From the NCBI RefSeq assembly GCF_026341515.1, contig NZ_JAPEOK010000001.1:7812001-7876000 (forward strand): 64,000 nucleotides of DNA, written 5' to 3'. The first letter of the stretch is position 1. The number at the start of each line of letters is the position of its first letter. Below the pieces are notes generated by a model. It was not told the origin of the DNA and searched no databases. It saw only the letters and a list, made by a program, of their open reading frames with translations. Both the position numbers and the translations under genes were made by a program. Origin of the DNA: Streptomyces sp. NBC_00878 (GTDB lineage: Bacteria; Actinomycetota; Actinomycetes; Streptomycetales; Streptomycetaceae). Shown one piece after another: positions 57,101 to 64,000 of the stretch.

Positions 57101-57230
57101 GGCGCGTACGTGACCGGCGCACTGCTGGCACGTACGACACCGGCGCACGACCGGCGCGTACGTGACCGGCGCACGACCGGCGCGTACCTCACCGGCGCAC
57201 GACCGTGCGTGCCTCACCAGCGCGTCGGCG
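57101..57230. repeat. 26-nt tandem repeat, four to five copies
   Basis: Units start at 57101, 57127, 57153 and 57179, each about GGCGCGTACGTGACCGGCGC plus ACGACC, with a degenerate fifth at 57205. The repeat fills most of the gap between two minus-strand genes, and the fifth unit overlaps the stop of the gene at 57214. Confidence 0.8.
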
Positions 57231-57828
57231 GCGGTGACGTCAACTGGTCCGCCAGCCACGACAGCCGGTCCCGGAACCGCCGCCTTCCCCGGGGCGCGGG
57301 CAGCGAGTTCTCCCCGGCCGCCGCGCTGACCAGGTGCTGCACGGTGTCGAGATCGAGTTCGAGGGCGAGGTCCGGTGCCGACGGCACAGCGAGCGCCTCG
57401 TGCGCCATCGCGTGCAGCTCGCGGTCGCCGGAGTCCAGCGCGAGGACCGTCGCCCCGGCCCGGCGTGCGTCGTGGACCCGTTCGAGGAGCAGGGCGCCGG
57501 GTGAGTCCGGGGCCACTACGAGGAGCGTCTCGCCCCGCCTGGCCGCCTCGATCCGGCCGAGTCCGACGGCCAGTTGGGCCGGGTCCCCGGGCCGCGCCCC
57601 GTGCCGTACGAGCGTCGGGGTCAGTTCCGGCGTGCCCGACCAGGCGGCCTCGTCCACCAGATGCGCGGCCAGGTGCCACGGCTCGTACTCCGCCGTCCCC
57701 ACCAGCAGCAGCCCGCCCCCGTGCGGCAGTACGGAGGACCGCAGCGCTCCCGCGAACCTCCGGGTGGCAGCCGGCCACTCGGTCCCGGCGAGCACTTCGC
57801 GCAACAGGGCGACGCGCACAGCATCCAT
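57214..57828 (-). CDS. conserved hypothetical protein, SIS-like pattern
   Basis: A 204-residue protein starting MDAVRVALLREVLAGTEWPA. LLLVGTAEYEPWHLAAHLVDEA and LLVVAPDSPGALLLERVHDARR alternate strands and helices as in a SIS or Rossmann-like sugar-isomerase domain, but no catalytic motif is visible and the assignment is weak. It is a common, unannotated type in Streptomyces. C terminus overlaps the 26-nt repeat. Function unknown. Confidence 0.6.
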   Translation of the reverse strand: MDAVRVALLREVLAGTEWPAATRRFAGALRSSVLPHGGGLLLVGTAEYEPWHLAAHLVDEAAWSGTPELTPTLVRHGARPGDPAQLAVGLGRIEAARRGETLLVVAPDSPGALLLERVHDARRAGATVLALDSGDRELHAMAHEALAVPSAPDLALELDLDTVQHLVSAAAGENSLPAPRGRRRFRDRLSWLADQLTSPPPTRW

Positions 57829-57930
57829 GCGCCCGCATCCTGCCGTAACCGGCCACTCGACAGGCGGAGTTCACCATGAATTCGCCCAAGGTGGGAAGAG
57901 TGTCCGTCCCCGTCGTGAAGAGAGGGCTCC

Positions 57931-59022
57931 ATGACCACTGCTGAGGCATCAGTGCCGTTCCGGGCGGGAAAGGAGGGCTACGCGAGCTTCCGTATCCCGG
58001 CCGTCGTCGCCACCGGCGGGGGTACCGGCAGCGGCACCCTGCTGGCCTTCTGCGAGGGCCGGGTCGGCTCCCGAGACGACTTCGGGAACATCGACATCGT
58101 GCTGAAGCGCTCCACGGACGGCGGTCTGACCTGGGGCCCGCTCCTGGTCGCCGCCAAGAACGGCGACGCGCTCTCCGGAAACCCGGCCCCGGTCGTCCTC
58201 GACACCGGCCGCGTCCTGCTCGTCCACGTCCGCAACGCCGCCCTCGCCACCGAGGACAGCATCCGCCGCGGCAAGGTGGCCGCCGTCGACGGACGCCGCG
58301 TCTGGGTCCAGCACAGCGACGACGAGGGCCTCACCTGGTCGAGCCCGAAGGAGATCACGAAGCAGACGAAGAAGGACACCTGGCGGTGGTACGCCACCAC
58401 CCCGGGCCACGCTCTCCAACTGAGCACCGGCCGGGTCGTCGTCCCCGCCAACCACTCCCTCCCGCCGGCCGGCAAGGACACCGGCACCGAGGGCAAGTAC
58501 AACGGCGGGCACTGTCTGCTGAGCGACGACCGCGGCGAGACCTGGCGCATCGGGTACGTCGATGACAACACCGACAACTACATCAACGTGAACGAGAGCA
58601 CCGCCACCGAACTCCCCGACGGCCGCGTCTACTTCAACACCCGCACCGACTCCACCGCCCCCGGCACCCGCGCCGACGCGTACTCGAAGGACGGCGGCCA
58701 GACCCTGGTCAAGCCCTTCCGGCCGCAGGCCGGCCTCACCGGACCCGTCGTCGAGGGCAGCGTGCTCCAGCTCCGCGACCCGGACGTCCTGCTGTACTCG
58801 GGCCCCGCCGACCCGGGCTTCCGGGCCGTGATGACGATCCGCGCCAGCACCGACGACGGCCTCACCTGGCGGTCGGCGCACACCGTGGACGGGCTGCCCG
58901 CCGGGTACTCCGATCTCGTCCGCGTCGACGCCGACACCGTCGGACTCCTCTACGAGACGGGCGACTTCGGCGCGTACGAGACGATCACCTTCCGCAGGGT
59001 GCCCGTGACGGGGCTCACCTGA
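57931..59022 (+). CDS. exo-alpha-sialidase
   Basis: A 363-residue six-bladed propeller sialidase. It has the FRIPAVV (F/YRIP) motif and four Asp boxes (STDGGLTWG, SDDEGLTWS, SDDRGETWR, STDDGLTWR). No signal peptide is visible at ATG 57931, so secretion is unproven; an upstream start would conflict with the divergent gene. Cleaves terminal sialic acids from glycans. It has no accompanying transport genes in the window. Confidence 0.88.
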   Translation: MTTAEASVPFRAGKEGYASFRIPAVVATGGGTGSGTLLAFCEGRVGSRDDFGNIDIVLKRSTDGGLTWGPLLVAAKNGDALSGNPAPVVLDTGRVLLVHVRNAALATEDSIRRGKVAAVDGRRVWVQHSDDEGLTWSSPKEITKQTKKDTWRWYATTPGHALQLSTGRVVVPANHSLPPAGKDTGTEGKYNGGHCLLSDDRGETWRIGYVDDNTDNYINVNESTATELPDGRVYFNTRTDSTAPGTRADAYSKDGGQTLVKPFRPQAGLTGPVVEGSVLQLRDPDVLLYSGPADPGFRAVMTIRASTDDGLTWRSAHTVDGLPAGYSDLVRVDADTVGLLYETGDFGAYETITFRRVPVTGLT

Positions 59023-59059
59023 GCGCGGCGGGCGGGAAGCACGCACGTAAAGTCGGCCC

Positions 59060-59785
59060 ATGACCTCTACCGACAGTGCACAGACCCCTGCCGAGACTCC
59101 CGCGAAAGCCCCCGCGAAGGACCCCTGGGACCTTCCCGACGTGTCCGGGCTCGTCGTCGGCGTACTCGGCGGCACCGGTCCGCAGGGCAAGGGCCTCGCC
59201 TACCGGCTGGCGCGGGCCGGCCAGAAGGTGATCATCGGATCGCGGGCCGCGGAGCGCGCACAGGCCGCCGCCGACGAACTCGGCCACGGAGTCGAGGGCG
59301 CCGACAACGCCGAGACCGCGCGCCGCAGCGACATCGTGATCGTCGCCGTGCCGTGGGACGGACACGGCAAGACGCTGGAGTCGCTGCGCGAGGAACTGGC
59401 CGGCAAGCTCGTCGTCGACTGCGTCAACCCGCTCGGCTTCGACAAGAAGGGCGCGTACGCGCTGAAGCCCGAGGAGGGCAGCGCCGCCGAGCAGGCCGCC
59501 GCCCTGCTGCCGGACTCGCGCGTCACGGCCGCCTTCCACCACCTCTCCGCGGTCCTCCTCCAGGACCCGGAGATCGCGGAGATCGACACCGACGTGATGG
59601 TCCTCGGCGAGGAGCGCGCGGACGTCGAGATCGTCCAGGCGCTGGCCGGCCGCGTCCCCGGCATGCGCGGCATCTTCTCCGGGCGCCTGCGCAACGCCCA
59701 CCAGGTCGAGTCACTGGTGGCGAACCTGATCTCGGTGAACCGGCGGTACAAGGCCCACGCGGGTCTGCGTGTGACCGACGTATAG
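59060..59785 (+). CDS. npdG: NADPH-dependent F420 reductase
   Basis: A 241-residue coenzyme F420:NADP oxidoreductase-type protein. A 27-residue Pro/Ala/Lys extension precedes the Rossmann motif VGVLGGTGPQGKGLAYRLA, followed by VIIGSRAAERAQAAADEL, DIVIVAVPWDGH and VVDCVNPLGFDKKGAYAL. Transfers hydride between F420 and NADP, supplying reduced F420 to oxidoreductases. Stands alone with a long downstream GC-rich gap. Confidence 0.88.
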   Translation: MTSTDSAQTPAETPAKAPAKDPWDLPDVSGLVVGVLGGTGPQGKGLAYRLARAGQKVIIGSRAAERAQAAADELGHGVEGADNAETARRSDIVIVAVPWDGHGKTLESLREELAGKLVVDCVNPLGFDKKGAYALKPEEGSAAEQAAALLPDSRVTAAFHHLSAVLLQDPEIAEIDTDVMVLGEERADVEIVQALAGRVPGMRGIFSGRLRNAHQVESLVANLISVNRRYKAHAGLRVTDV

Positions 59786-59998
59786 GCGTGCGGCGGGCCG
59801 GGTGTGCGGCGGGCACCGGACGGAGTGCGGCGCGTGCGGGCCGGGTGTGCTGCGCGTGCGGGACGGAGTGTGGTGCGTGCGGGCGGGGCGCGGACGTGGG
59901 GGACACTGGACGAAGCAGTGTCCCCCCGACGGGACCGGCCGCGACGGCAGCAACGCCGGCTATGACAGCAACGCCAGGACCGACAAGGAGCCGCACCC
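59786..59998. other. GC-rich gap with imperfect repeats
   Basis: A 213-nt stretch with degenerate direct repeats of GTGCGGCGGGC / GTGCGGGCCGGG / GTGCGGGACGGAGTG-type units. No gene is visible; it may contain the promoter of the following small membrane gene. Confidence 0.4.
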
Positions 59999-60187
59999 AT
60001 GTCCCGACTCGCCCTCTACGCCCTCGTCGTCTGCCTGCTGGCCACCGCCGCGGCCGTCGTCTCCTTCGTCCAGGGCAGCTGGCTGGGGGTCGTGTGGGTG
60101 CTGCTCGCGGGTCTTTCGTCCAACATGACCTGGTACTACCTGCGCCGGGACCGGGCGCGCCGCCGGACGCCGTCCGTCACGGGCTGA
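59999..60187 (+). CDS. small two-helix membrane protein
   Basis: A 62-residue protein with two hydrophobic segments (LALYALVVCLLATAAAVVSFV and LGVVWVLLAGLSSNMTWYYL) and a basic C terminus (RRDRARRRTPSV). Its 3' end overlaps the end of the M50 protease gene by 11 nt on the other strand. Unknown function; weak ribosome-binding site. Confidence 0.55.
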   Translation: MSRLALYALVVCLLATAAAVVSFVQGSWLGVVWVLLAGLSSNMTWYYLRRDRARRRTPSVTG

Positions 60188-60977
60188 CCGAGCAGAACTC
60201 GTTGGTGTCCGTCCAGAAGCGGTAGAGGTTCTGCCCGCAGTCCGTCCGGAACTCGTCGATGTCCAGGCTGCGCAGGAGCGCGTCGATCACGTCGAAGAAC
60301 ACACCGTTCACCGCCGGGATCCACAGGATGGCGATCACCAGGAGCAGCCCGAAGGGCGCGAGGGGCTCCACCTGGCGGCGGATCTTGTACGACAGCCAGG
60401 GCTCGATCATGCCGTAGCCGTCCAGGCCCGGCACCGGCAGGAAGTTCAGCAGCGCGGCCGTGACCTGGAGCAGCGCGAGGAACGCGAGCGCGAACTGGAA
60501 GTCCGCCGGTACGCCGTCCAGCGCGTCCAGCCAGAACGGGGCCGTGCAGACCACCGCGAACAGCACGTTCGTCAGCGGGCCCGCCGCCGAGATCAGGCTG
60601 TGCTTCCAGCGGCCCTGGATCCGGCTCCGCTCGATCCAGACCGCGCCGCCCGGCAGACCGATACCGCCCATCATCACGAAGATGACGGGCAGCACGATGC
60701 TCAGCAGCGCGTGGGTGTATTTGAGAGGGTTGAGGGTCAAATACCCTTTCGCGCCGATCGAGATGTCGCCGCTGTGCAGGGCCGTGCGCGCGTGCGCGTA
60801 CTCGTGCAGACAGAGTGAGACGATCCAGGCCGCCGTCACGAACAGGAAGACGGCGATACCGGGCTGCTCGGCGAAGCCTGTCCAGGTGGCCCATCCGGTC
60901 ACCGCGGTGACGGCCACGATCCCGAGGAAGACGGGGCTGATCCGCCGGTCGCTGTGCCGGGTGGTGGCGGTGGTCAT
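60177..60977 (-). CDS. site-2-protease-like M50 metalloprotease
   Basis: An integral membrane metalloprotease of 266 residues with about six hydrophobic segments. The zinc motif HEYAHA (about residues 58-63) and the second NFLPVPGLDGYGM (about 188-200, with the Asp) are as in the compact site-2 protease family. Probable role is intramembrane cleavage of regulators or lipoproteins. ATG 60977 is the likely start. Converges with the small membrane gene. Confidence 0.88.
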   Translation of the reverse strand: MTTATTRHSDRRISPVFLGIVAVTAVTGWATWTGFAEQPGIAVFLFVTAAWIVSLCLHEYAHARTALHSGDISIGAKGYLTLNPLKYTHALLSIVLPVIFVMMGGIGLPGGAVWIERSRIQGRWKHSLISAAGPLTNVLFAVVCTAPFWLDALDGVPADFQFALAFLALLQVTAALLNFLPVPGLDGYGMIEPWLSYKIRRQVEPLAPFGLLLVIAILWIPAVNGVFFDVIDALLRSLDIDEFRTDCGQNLYRFWTDTNEFCSVSP

Positions 60978-61180
60978 GGGGTCGGGCTCCCTGGGGTTCG
61001 CTCAGCGGGGTTCATGCTGTTGGGCGTGCCCGACCGTACCGGGCGTATGCGGAAAACGTCTCGCGATCGGCTGTGAGTTCCGGAGAGGGTGGACCCATGA
61101 GGTCGTGGCAAGTGATTTTCGAAGGCCGGCGGACGGAGCACGGAGACGGGCACGGAGACGGAGACGGGCACGGGCACGGG

Positions 61181-61214
61181 GACGGGGGCGGGGGCGGGGG
61201 CGGGGGCGGGGACG
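61181..61214 (+). repeat. (GGGGGC)n run, possible G-quadruplex
   Basis: A run of four to five GGGGGC units between 61181 and 61214 after several GGCACGG/GAGACGG units. Four G tracts with one-base loops make a G-quadruplex plausible on the plus strand; its position 340 bp upstream of the SARP gene is notable but regulatory effect is unproven. Confidence 0.6.
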
Positions 61215-61301
61215 AGCCGCACGCCGTCGACGGCCGCCCCGAGCGGTTCGGCGCGCATGAACGCCCGACTCCGGCCGCGGCACCCCGTCCCCCGGTCCCG
61301 A

Positions 61302-61469
61302 CTAGGGCCCTTCTGATGGATCTCCGCGGCGTCGCGGCGTCTGGCACGCACGCTCGCCGCGTTGCCGAAACGCCCACGTGGCTCCGCCACGAGGGCGCTC
61401 CGGCGCCTTGCGATCGCACGCACCAGACGCCGCTCCTTCCTCCACGGAGATCCATCAGAAGGGCCCTAG
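61302..61469. mobile_element. 160-bp MITE with CTAG target duplication
   Basis: Perfect terminal inverted repeats: GGCCCTTCTGATGGATCTCC plus G at 61306-61326 and the exact complement at 61445-61465, with CTAG direct repeats on both sides (61302-61305 and 61466-61469). The flanks outside CTAG (CCGGTCCCGA and TCGGGACCGG) are themselves complementary, so the element landed in the centre of a 24-bp palindrome. Total inverted arms are therefore 35 bp. It encodes no transposase. Confidence 0.85.
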
Positions 61470-61554
61470 TCGGGACCGGCGTCCTCGGCGTGCCCGAGAT
61501 ACCGGGCGCCACTCCGCCGGAACCCCGCGACCCGTGCTGAGACCACCGGAGACA

Positions 61555-64000
61555 ATGGACCCCGTGCGCTACCGCATACTCGGCACCACCCAGGCACTCC
61601 ACCGCGACGGCACCGCCGTCCCGGTCGGCGGGGCACGGCTGCGTGCCCTGCTGACCGTGCTCGCCCTGCGGCCGGGGCGGACCGTGCCCGCGGCCGTCCT
61701 CGTCGACGAGGTATGGGGCGCCGGCCCGCCCGCCGACGCCGCGGGCGCTCTGCAGGCCCTGGTGGGCCGGCTCCGCAGGGCCCTCGGCGCGGACGCGATC
61801 GGCTCCGCGGAAGGCGGCTACCGGCTGTGCGCGGCGGTCGACGACATCGACCTGTACCGCTTCGAGCGGCTCGCGGGGGAGGGCACCCGCGCACTCGCCG
61901 ACGGCGACCCCGGCAAGGCCGCCGTCGTCCTCGACGACGCCCTCGCGCTCTGGCGCGGGCCCGCCCTCGCCGACCTCCCGGACCGCACCGCCGAGTCGTC
62001 CCGCTGGGAGACCCGCCGCCTCGACGCCCGCCGCGCCCGCCTCACCGCGGCCCTCGCCCTCGGCAGGGCCGAACAGTCCCTGCCCGACCTCACCGCCCTC
62101 TGCGACGCCCACCCCCTCGACGAGCCCCTCCAACTCCTGCGCCTGCGCGCCCTGCGCGACGCGGGCCGCACCGCGGAGGCACTGGCGGGCTACGAGTCCC
62201 TGCGACAACTCCTGGCCGACCGCCTCGGCACCGACCCGGGACCCGAACTGCGGTCGCTGCACGGGGAGTTGCTGCGCGGGGAGGCCAGGGGAACCGGGGA
62301 GGCCGGTGACCGCGGGCACCACGGCCATCGCGGACACAACGGCCACTGGCAGACGCCGTACGGCCACACGCCCGGGCCCACCTCCTTGTCCGGGCCCACC
62401 TCCTCGTCCGGGCCCGTTCCCTCGTCCGGGCCCGTTCCCACGCCCGGGCCCGCTCCCGCGTCCGGTAGTCGCGACCGTGCCGCGCCCCTCGGGAACCTCC
62501 GCGCCCGGCTCACCTCCTTCGTCGGCCGGGACACCGACCTGGAGACCATCCGCGGGGACCTCGCGGCCGCCCGGCTCGTCACCCTGCTCGGGCCCGGCGG
62601 GGCGGGCAAGACCCGGCTGTCGCAGGAGGCGGGCGAGAGCGTCGCCGCGGCCCTGCCCGACGGGGTGTGGCTGGCCGAGCTCGCGCCCGTCGACGACCCC
62701 GAAGCCGTGCCCGAGGCCGTGCTCACCGCCGTCGGCGCGCGCGAGACCGTGCTGTACGGCGCCGGCGCCGAGGCCATCCGGGCAGCGGGCAGCGACCGGC
62801 ACGACGACCCCGTGGACCGGCTCGCCGAGCACTGCGGCAAGCGCCGCATGCTGCTCGTCCTCGACAACTGCGAGCACGTCGTCGACGCCGCCGCCCGCCT
62901 CGTCGAGCAGCTTCTCGCACGCTGCCCCGGACTGACGGTGCTCGCCACGAGCCGTGAACCCCTCGGCGTACCGGGGGAGTTGCTCCGGCCCGTGGAGCCG
63001 CTGCCCGAGCCGAGCGCGCTGCGGCTGCTCGCCGACCGCGGGGCCGCCGCCCGGCCCGGGTTCCGGGTCGAGGACGACCCCGCGGCGTGCGCCGAGATCT
63101 GCCGCCGGCTCGACGGGCTGCCGCTGGCCATCGAGCTGGCCGCCGCCCGGCTGCGGATGTTGACACCGCGTCAGATCGCCGACCGGCTCGACGACCGCTT
63201 CCGGCTGCTCACCTCCGGCAGTCGTACCCTCCTGCCCCGCCAGCAGACCCTGCGGGCGGTCGTCGACTGGTCCTGGGACCTCCTCGACGAGGACGAACGG
63301 GAGGTCCTGAGCCGGCTGTCGGTGTTCGCCGGCGGCTGCGACCTCGCGGCGGCCGAGGCGGTGTGCGGCCCGGTCGCGCTGGAGGCGCTGGGCTCGCTCG
63401 TCGACAAGTCCCTGGTGGTGGCGGCCCCTTCGGGCGCCGGCGGCATGCGCTACCGGCTCCTCGAAACCGTCGCCGAGTACGCGGGCGCCCGCCTCGACGA
63501 GGCAGGCCGACGGCGTGCCACCGAGCGCGCGCATCTGACGTACTACCGCGAACTCGCCCGTACCACCGACCCGTTGCTGCGCGGCCCCGGCCAACTCGCC
63601 GCCATCGAGCTGCTGGAGCGCGAGTACGAGAACCTGCGCACCGCCCTGCGGCACGCCCTCGCCGAGCGAGACGAACAGGAAGCCCTCAGCCTCGCCCTGT
63701 CGCTGGTCGGGTACTGGCAGATGAGGGACGTGCGCATCGAGGCGCGCAACTGGTGTGCCGAGGTCATGGCCCTGGGCCCCGACCCCTTCACCGCCCCTCT
63801 GCGCCGCGCCGCCCCGGTCCGGGAGCGCTGCACAGACGTCCCGCCCCCGCTGACCGGCGAACTCCTGGCCGAGGCCCGGCGCGGCGTCCACCTCGCCCAT
63901 CTCGCCTGCATGGACACCGAGTTGGAGGCCTGGGAGTCACCGCGGGCCAAGGAGAAACTGCGCCTGATCGGTGAGGTCTACGAGCCCGGCTTGCCGCAGA
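61555..64000 (+). CDS. SARP/AfsR-type regulator with NB-ARC ATPase (partial, right edge)
   Basis: The first 815 codons of a large transcriptional regulator. An OmpR-like winged helix (VPVGGARLRALLTVLALRPG, VLVDEVWG) and the BTAD domain (DIDLYRFERLAGEGTRALAD, GRTAEALAGYESLRQLLADR) occupy residues about 1-250. A Pro/Gly/Ser linker from an 18-nt tandem repeat follows, then an NB-ARC-type ATPase with P-loop GPGGAGKTR (about 342) and LLVLDNCEHV (Walker B), TSREPLGVPG and GLPLAIELAAARL, and a helical repeat region up to the window edge. Such regulators control antibiotic or other pathway genes. ATG 61555 has a CCGGAG site. Confidence 0.9.
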   Translation, partial: MDPVRYRILGTTQALHRDGTAVPVGGARLRALLTVLALRPGRTVPAAVLVDEVWGAGPPADAAGALQALVGRLRRALGADAIGSAEGGYRLCAAVDDIDLYRFERLAGEGTRALADGDPGKAAVVLDDALALWRGPALADLPDRTAESSRWETRRLDARRARLTAALALGRAEQSLPDLTALCDAHPLDEPLQLLRLRALRDAGRTAEALAGYESLRQLLADRLGTDPGPELRSLHGELLRGEARGTGEAGDRGHHGHRGHNGHWQTPYGHTPGPTSLSGPTSSSGPVPSSGPVPTPGPAPASGSRDRAAPLGNLRARLTSFVGRDTDLETIRGDLAAARLVTLLGPGGAGKTRLSQEAGESVAAALPDGVWLAELAPVDDPEAVPEAVLTAVGARETVLYGAGAEAIRAAGSDRHDDPVDRLAEHCGKRRMLLVLDNCEHVVDAAARLVEQLLARCPGLTVLATSREPLGVPGELLRPVEPLPEPSALRLLADRGAAARPGFRVEDDPAACAEICRRLDGLPLAIELAAARLRMLTPRQIADRLDDRFRLLTSGSRTLLPRQQTLRAVVDWSWDLLDEDEREVLSRLSVFAGGCDLAAAEAVCGPVALEALGSLVDKSLVVAAPSGAGGMRYRLLETVAEYAGARLDEAGRRRATERAHLTYYRELARTTDPLLRGPGQLAAIELLEREYENLRTALRHALAERDEQEALSLALSLVGYWQMRDVRIEARNWCAEVMALGPDPFTAPLRRAAPVRERCTDVPPPLTGELLAEARRGVHLAHLACMDTELEAWESPRAKEKLRLIGEVYEPGLPQ
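62371..62466 (+). repeat. 18-nt tandem repeat in the SARP linker
   Basis: Five degenerate units (TCCGGGCCCACCTCCTTG and variants) code for SGPTSS, SGPVPS, SGPVPT and PGPAPA-like hexapeptides between the BTAD and ATPase domains. In-frame copy-number changes would only alter linker length. Confidence 0.75.

Larger units (their letters stand above)
60978..61554. other. gap with low-complexity DNA and a MITE
   Basis: About 575 nt without a convincing gene. It contains a G-rich run (61181-61214) and a 160-bp MITE (61302-61469). Open frames here (one plus-strand, 155 codons; a minus-strand Pro/Val/Ala-rich one) consist mostly of repeats and of MITE sequence and are not believed. Confidence 0.55.

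Noticed and set aside
60974-61423. A 149-codon minus-strand frame with a Pro/Val/Ala repeat (VPAPAPAP)
   Set aside because: It is the complement of the same G-rich run and MITE and has no supported start or homology.
61073-61540. A 155-codon plus-strand open frame (His/Asp/Gly-rich) upstream of the SARP gene
   Set aside because: It consists of the G-rich repeat and then runs straight through the MITE, so most of it is not native coding sequence.
61012-63900. 962-codon minus-strand frame opposite the SARP gene
   Set aside because: Shadow frame; BTAD and ATPase motifs are all on the plus strand.

Overview
The window is chromosomal DNA from a Streptomyces-type actinomycete. The evidence is very high GC with G/C in third codon positions, GTG starts, ATGA/GTGA start-stop overlaps, Tat-dependent and lipoprotein signal peptides, and Streptomyces-type families (SARP/AfsR regulator, DUF6243 and HtaA-domain proteins, F420 reductase, DmdR/IdeR-type iron boxes). 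Nothing was computed or searched; all calls were read from the sequence.

Layout. 0.1-7.8 kb: a nucleoside salvage operon (glutamine-amidotransferase-like protein, purine nucleoside phosphorylase, BMP-type binding lipoprotein, double-NBD ATPase, two permeases, phytase-like esterase). 7.9-12.4 kb: a two-component system and an MMPL exporter. 12.5-18.7 kb: a TetR gene divergent from a hydrolase-SDR pair, an enoyl-CoA hydratase-like gene, a secreted esterase with a C-terminal cellulose-binding-type module behind a CebR-like box, and a MarR gene divergent from YceI. 18.8-26.8 kb: an accessory island with IS5-type remnants in inverted orientation, remnants of what looks like one DUF6879 gene at both edges, an epoxide hydrolase and a YdeI-like gene of less Streptomyces-like base composition, a 38-bp perfect palindrome, and a two-gene cassette encoding a 900-residue HD plus Hsp90-type ATPase protein and a small three-helix membrane protein. 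26.8-42.5 kb: mostly ordinary housekeeping and stress genes (PASTA lipoprotein, MazG-like, DoxX, aldo/keto reductase, PhoD, MFS exporter, beta-lactamase-fold hydrolase, Rsm22-like methyltransferase, small DUF6243 proteins, TetR, prim-pol).

42.6-54.3 kb is an iron and heme acquisition region: efeO-efeB-efeU, hmuT-hmuU-hmuV, two HtaA-domain cell-surface heme proteins and a heme oxygenase. Three good iron boxes (46151, 49578, 54253) tie them into one regulon: heme captured at the surface, imported by HmuTUV and opened by HmuO, with EfeUOB as a parallel iron route. 54.4-64 kb holds methionine aminopeptidase, an MFS transporter, a sialidase, F420:NADP reductase, an M50 protease, a 160-bp MITE, and an AfsR-type regulator that runs off the right edge.

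The most unusual signal is a 14-unit array of a 19-nt palindromic motif (GAGC-N3-GCTC) at 37150-37415 with an exactly constant period. Shorter runs with the same spacing lie inside two neighbouring coding sequences (33800-33887 and 37874-37922). The HD/Hsp90-type ATPase plus membrane protein cassette at 23.1-26.3 kb is the best candidate for an uncharacterised, possibly defensive, protein system.
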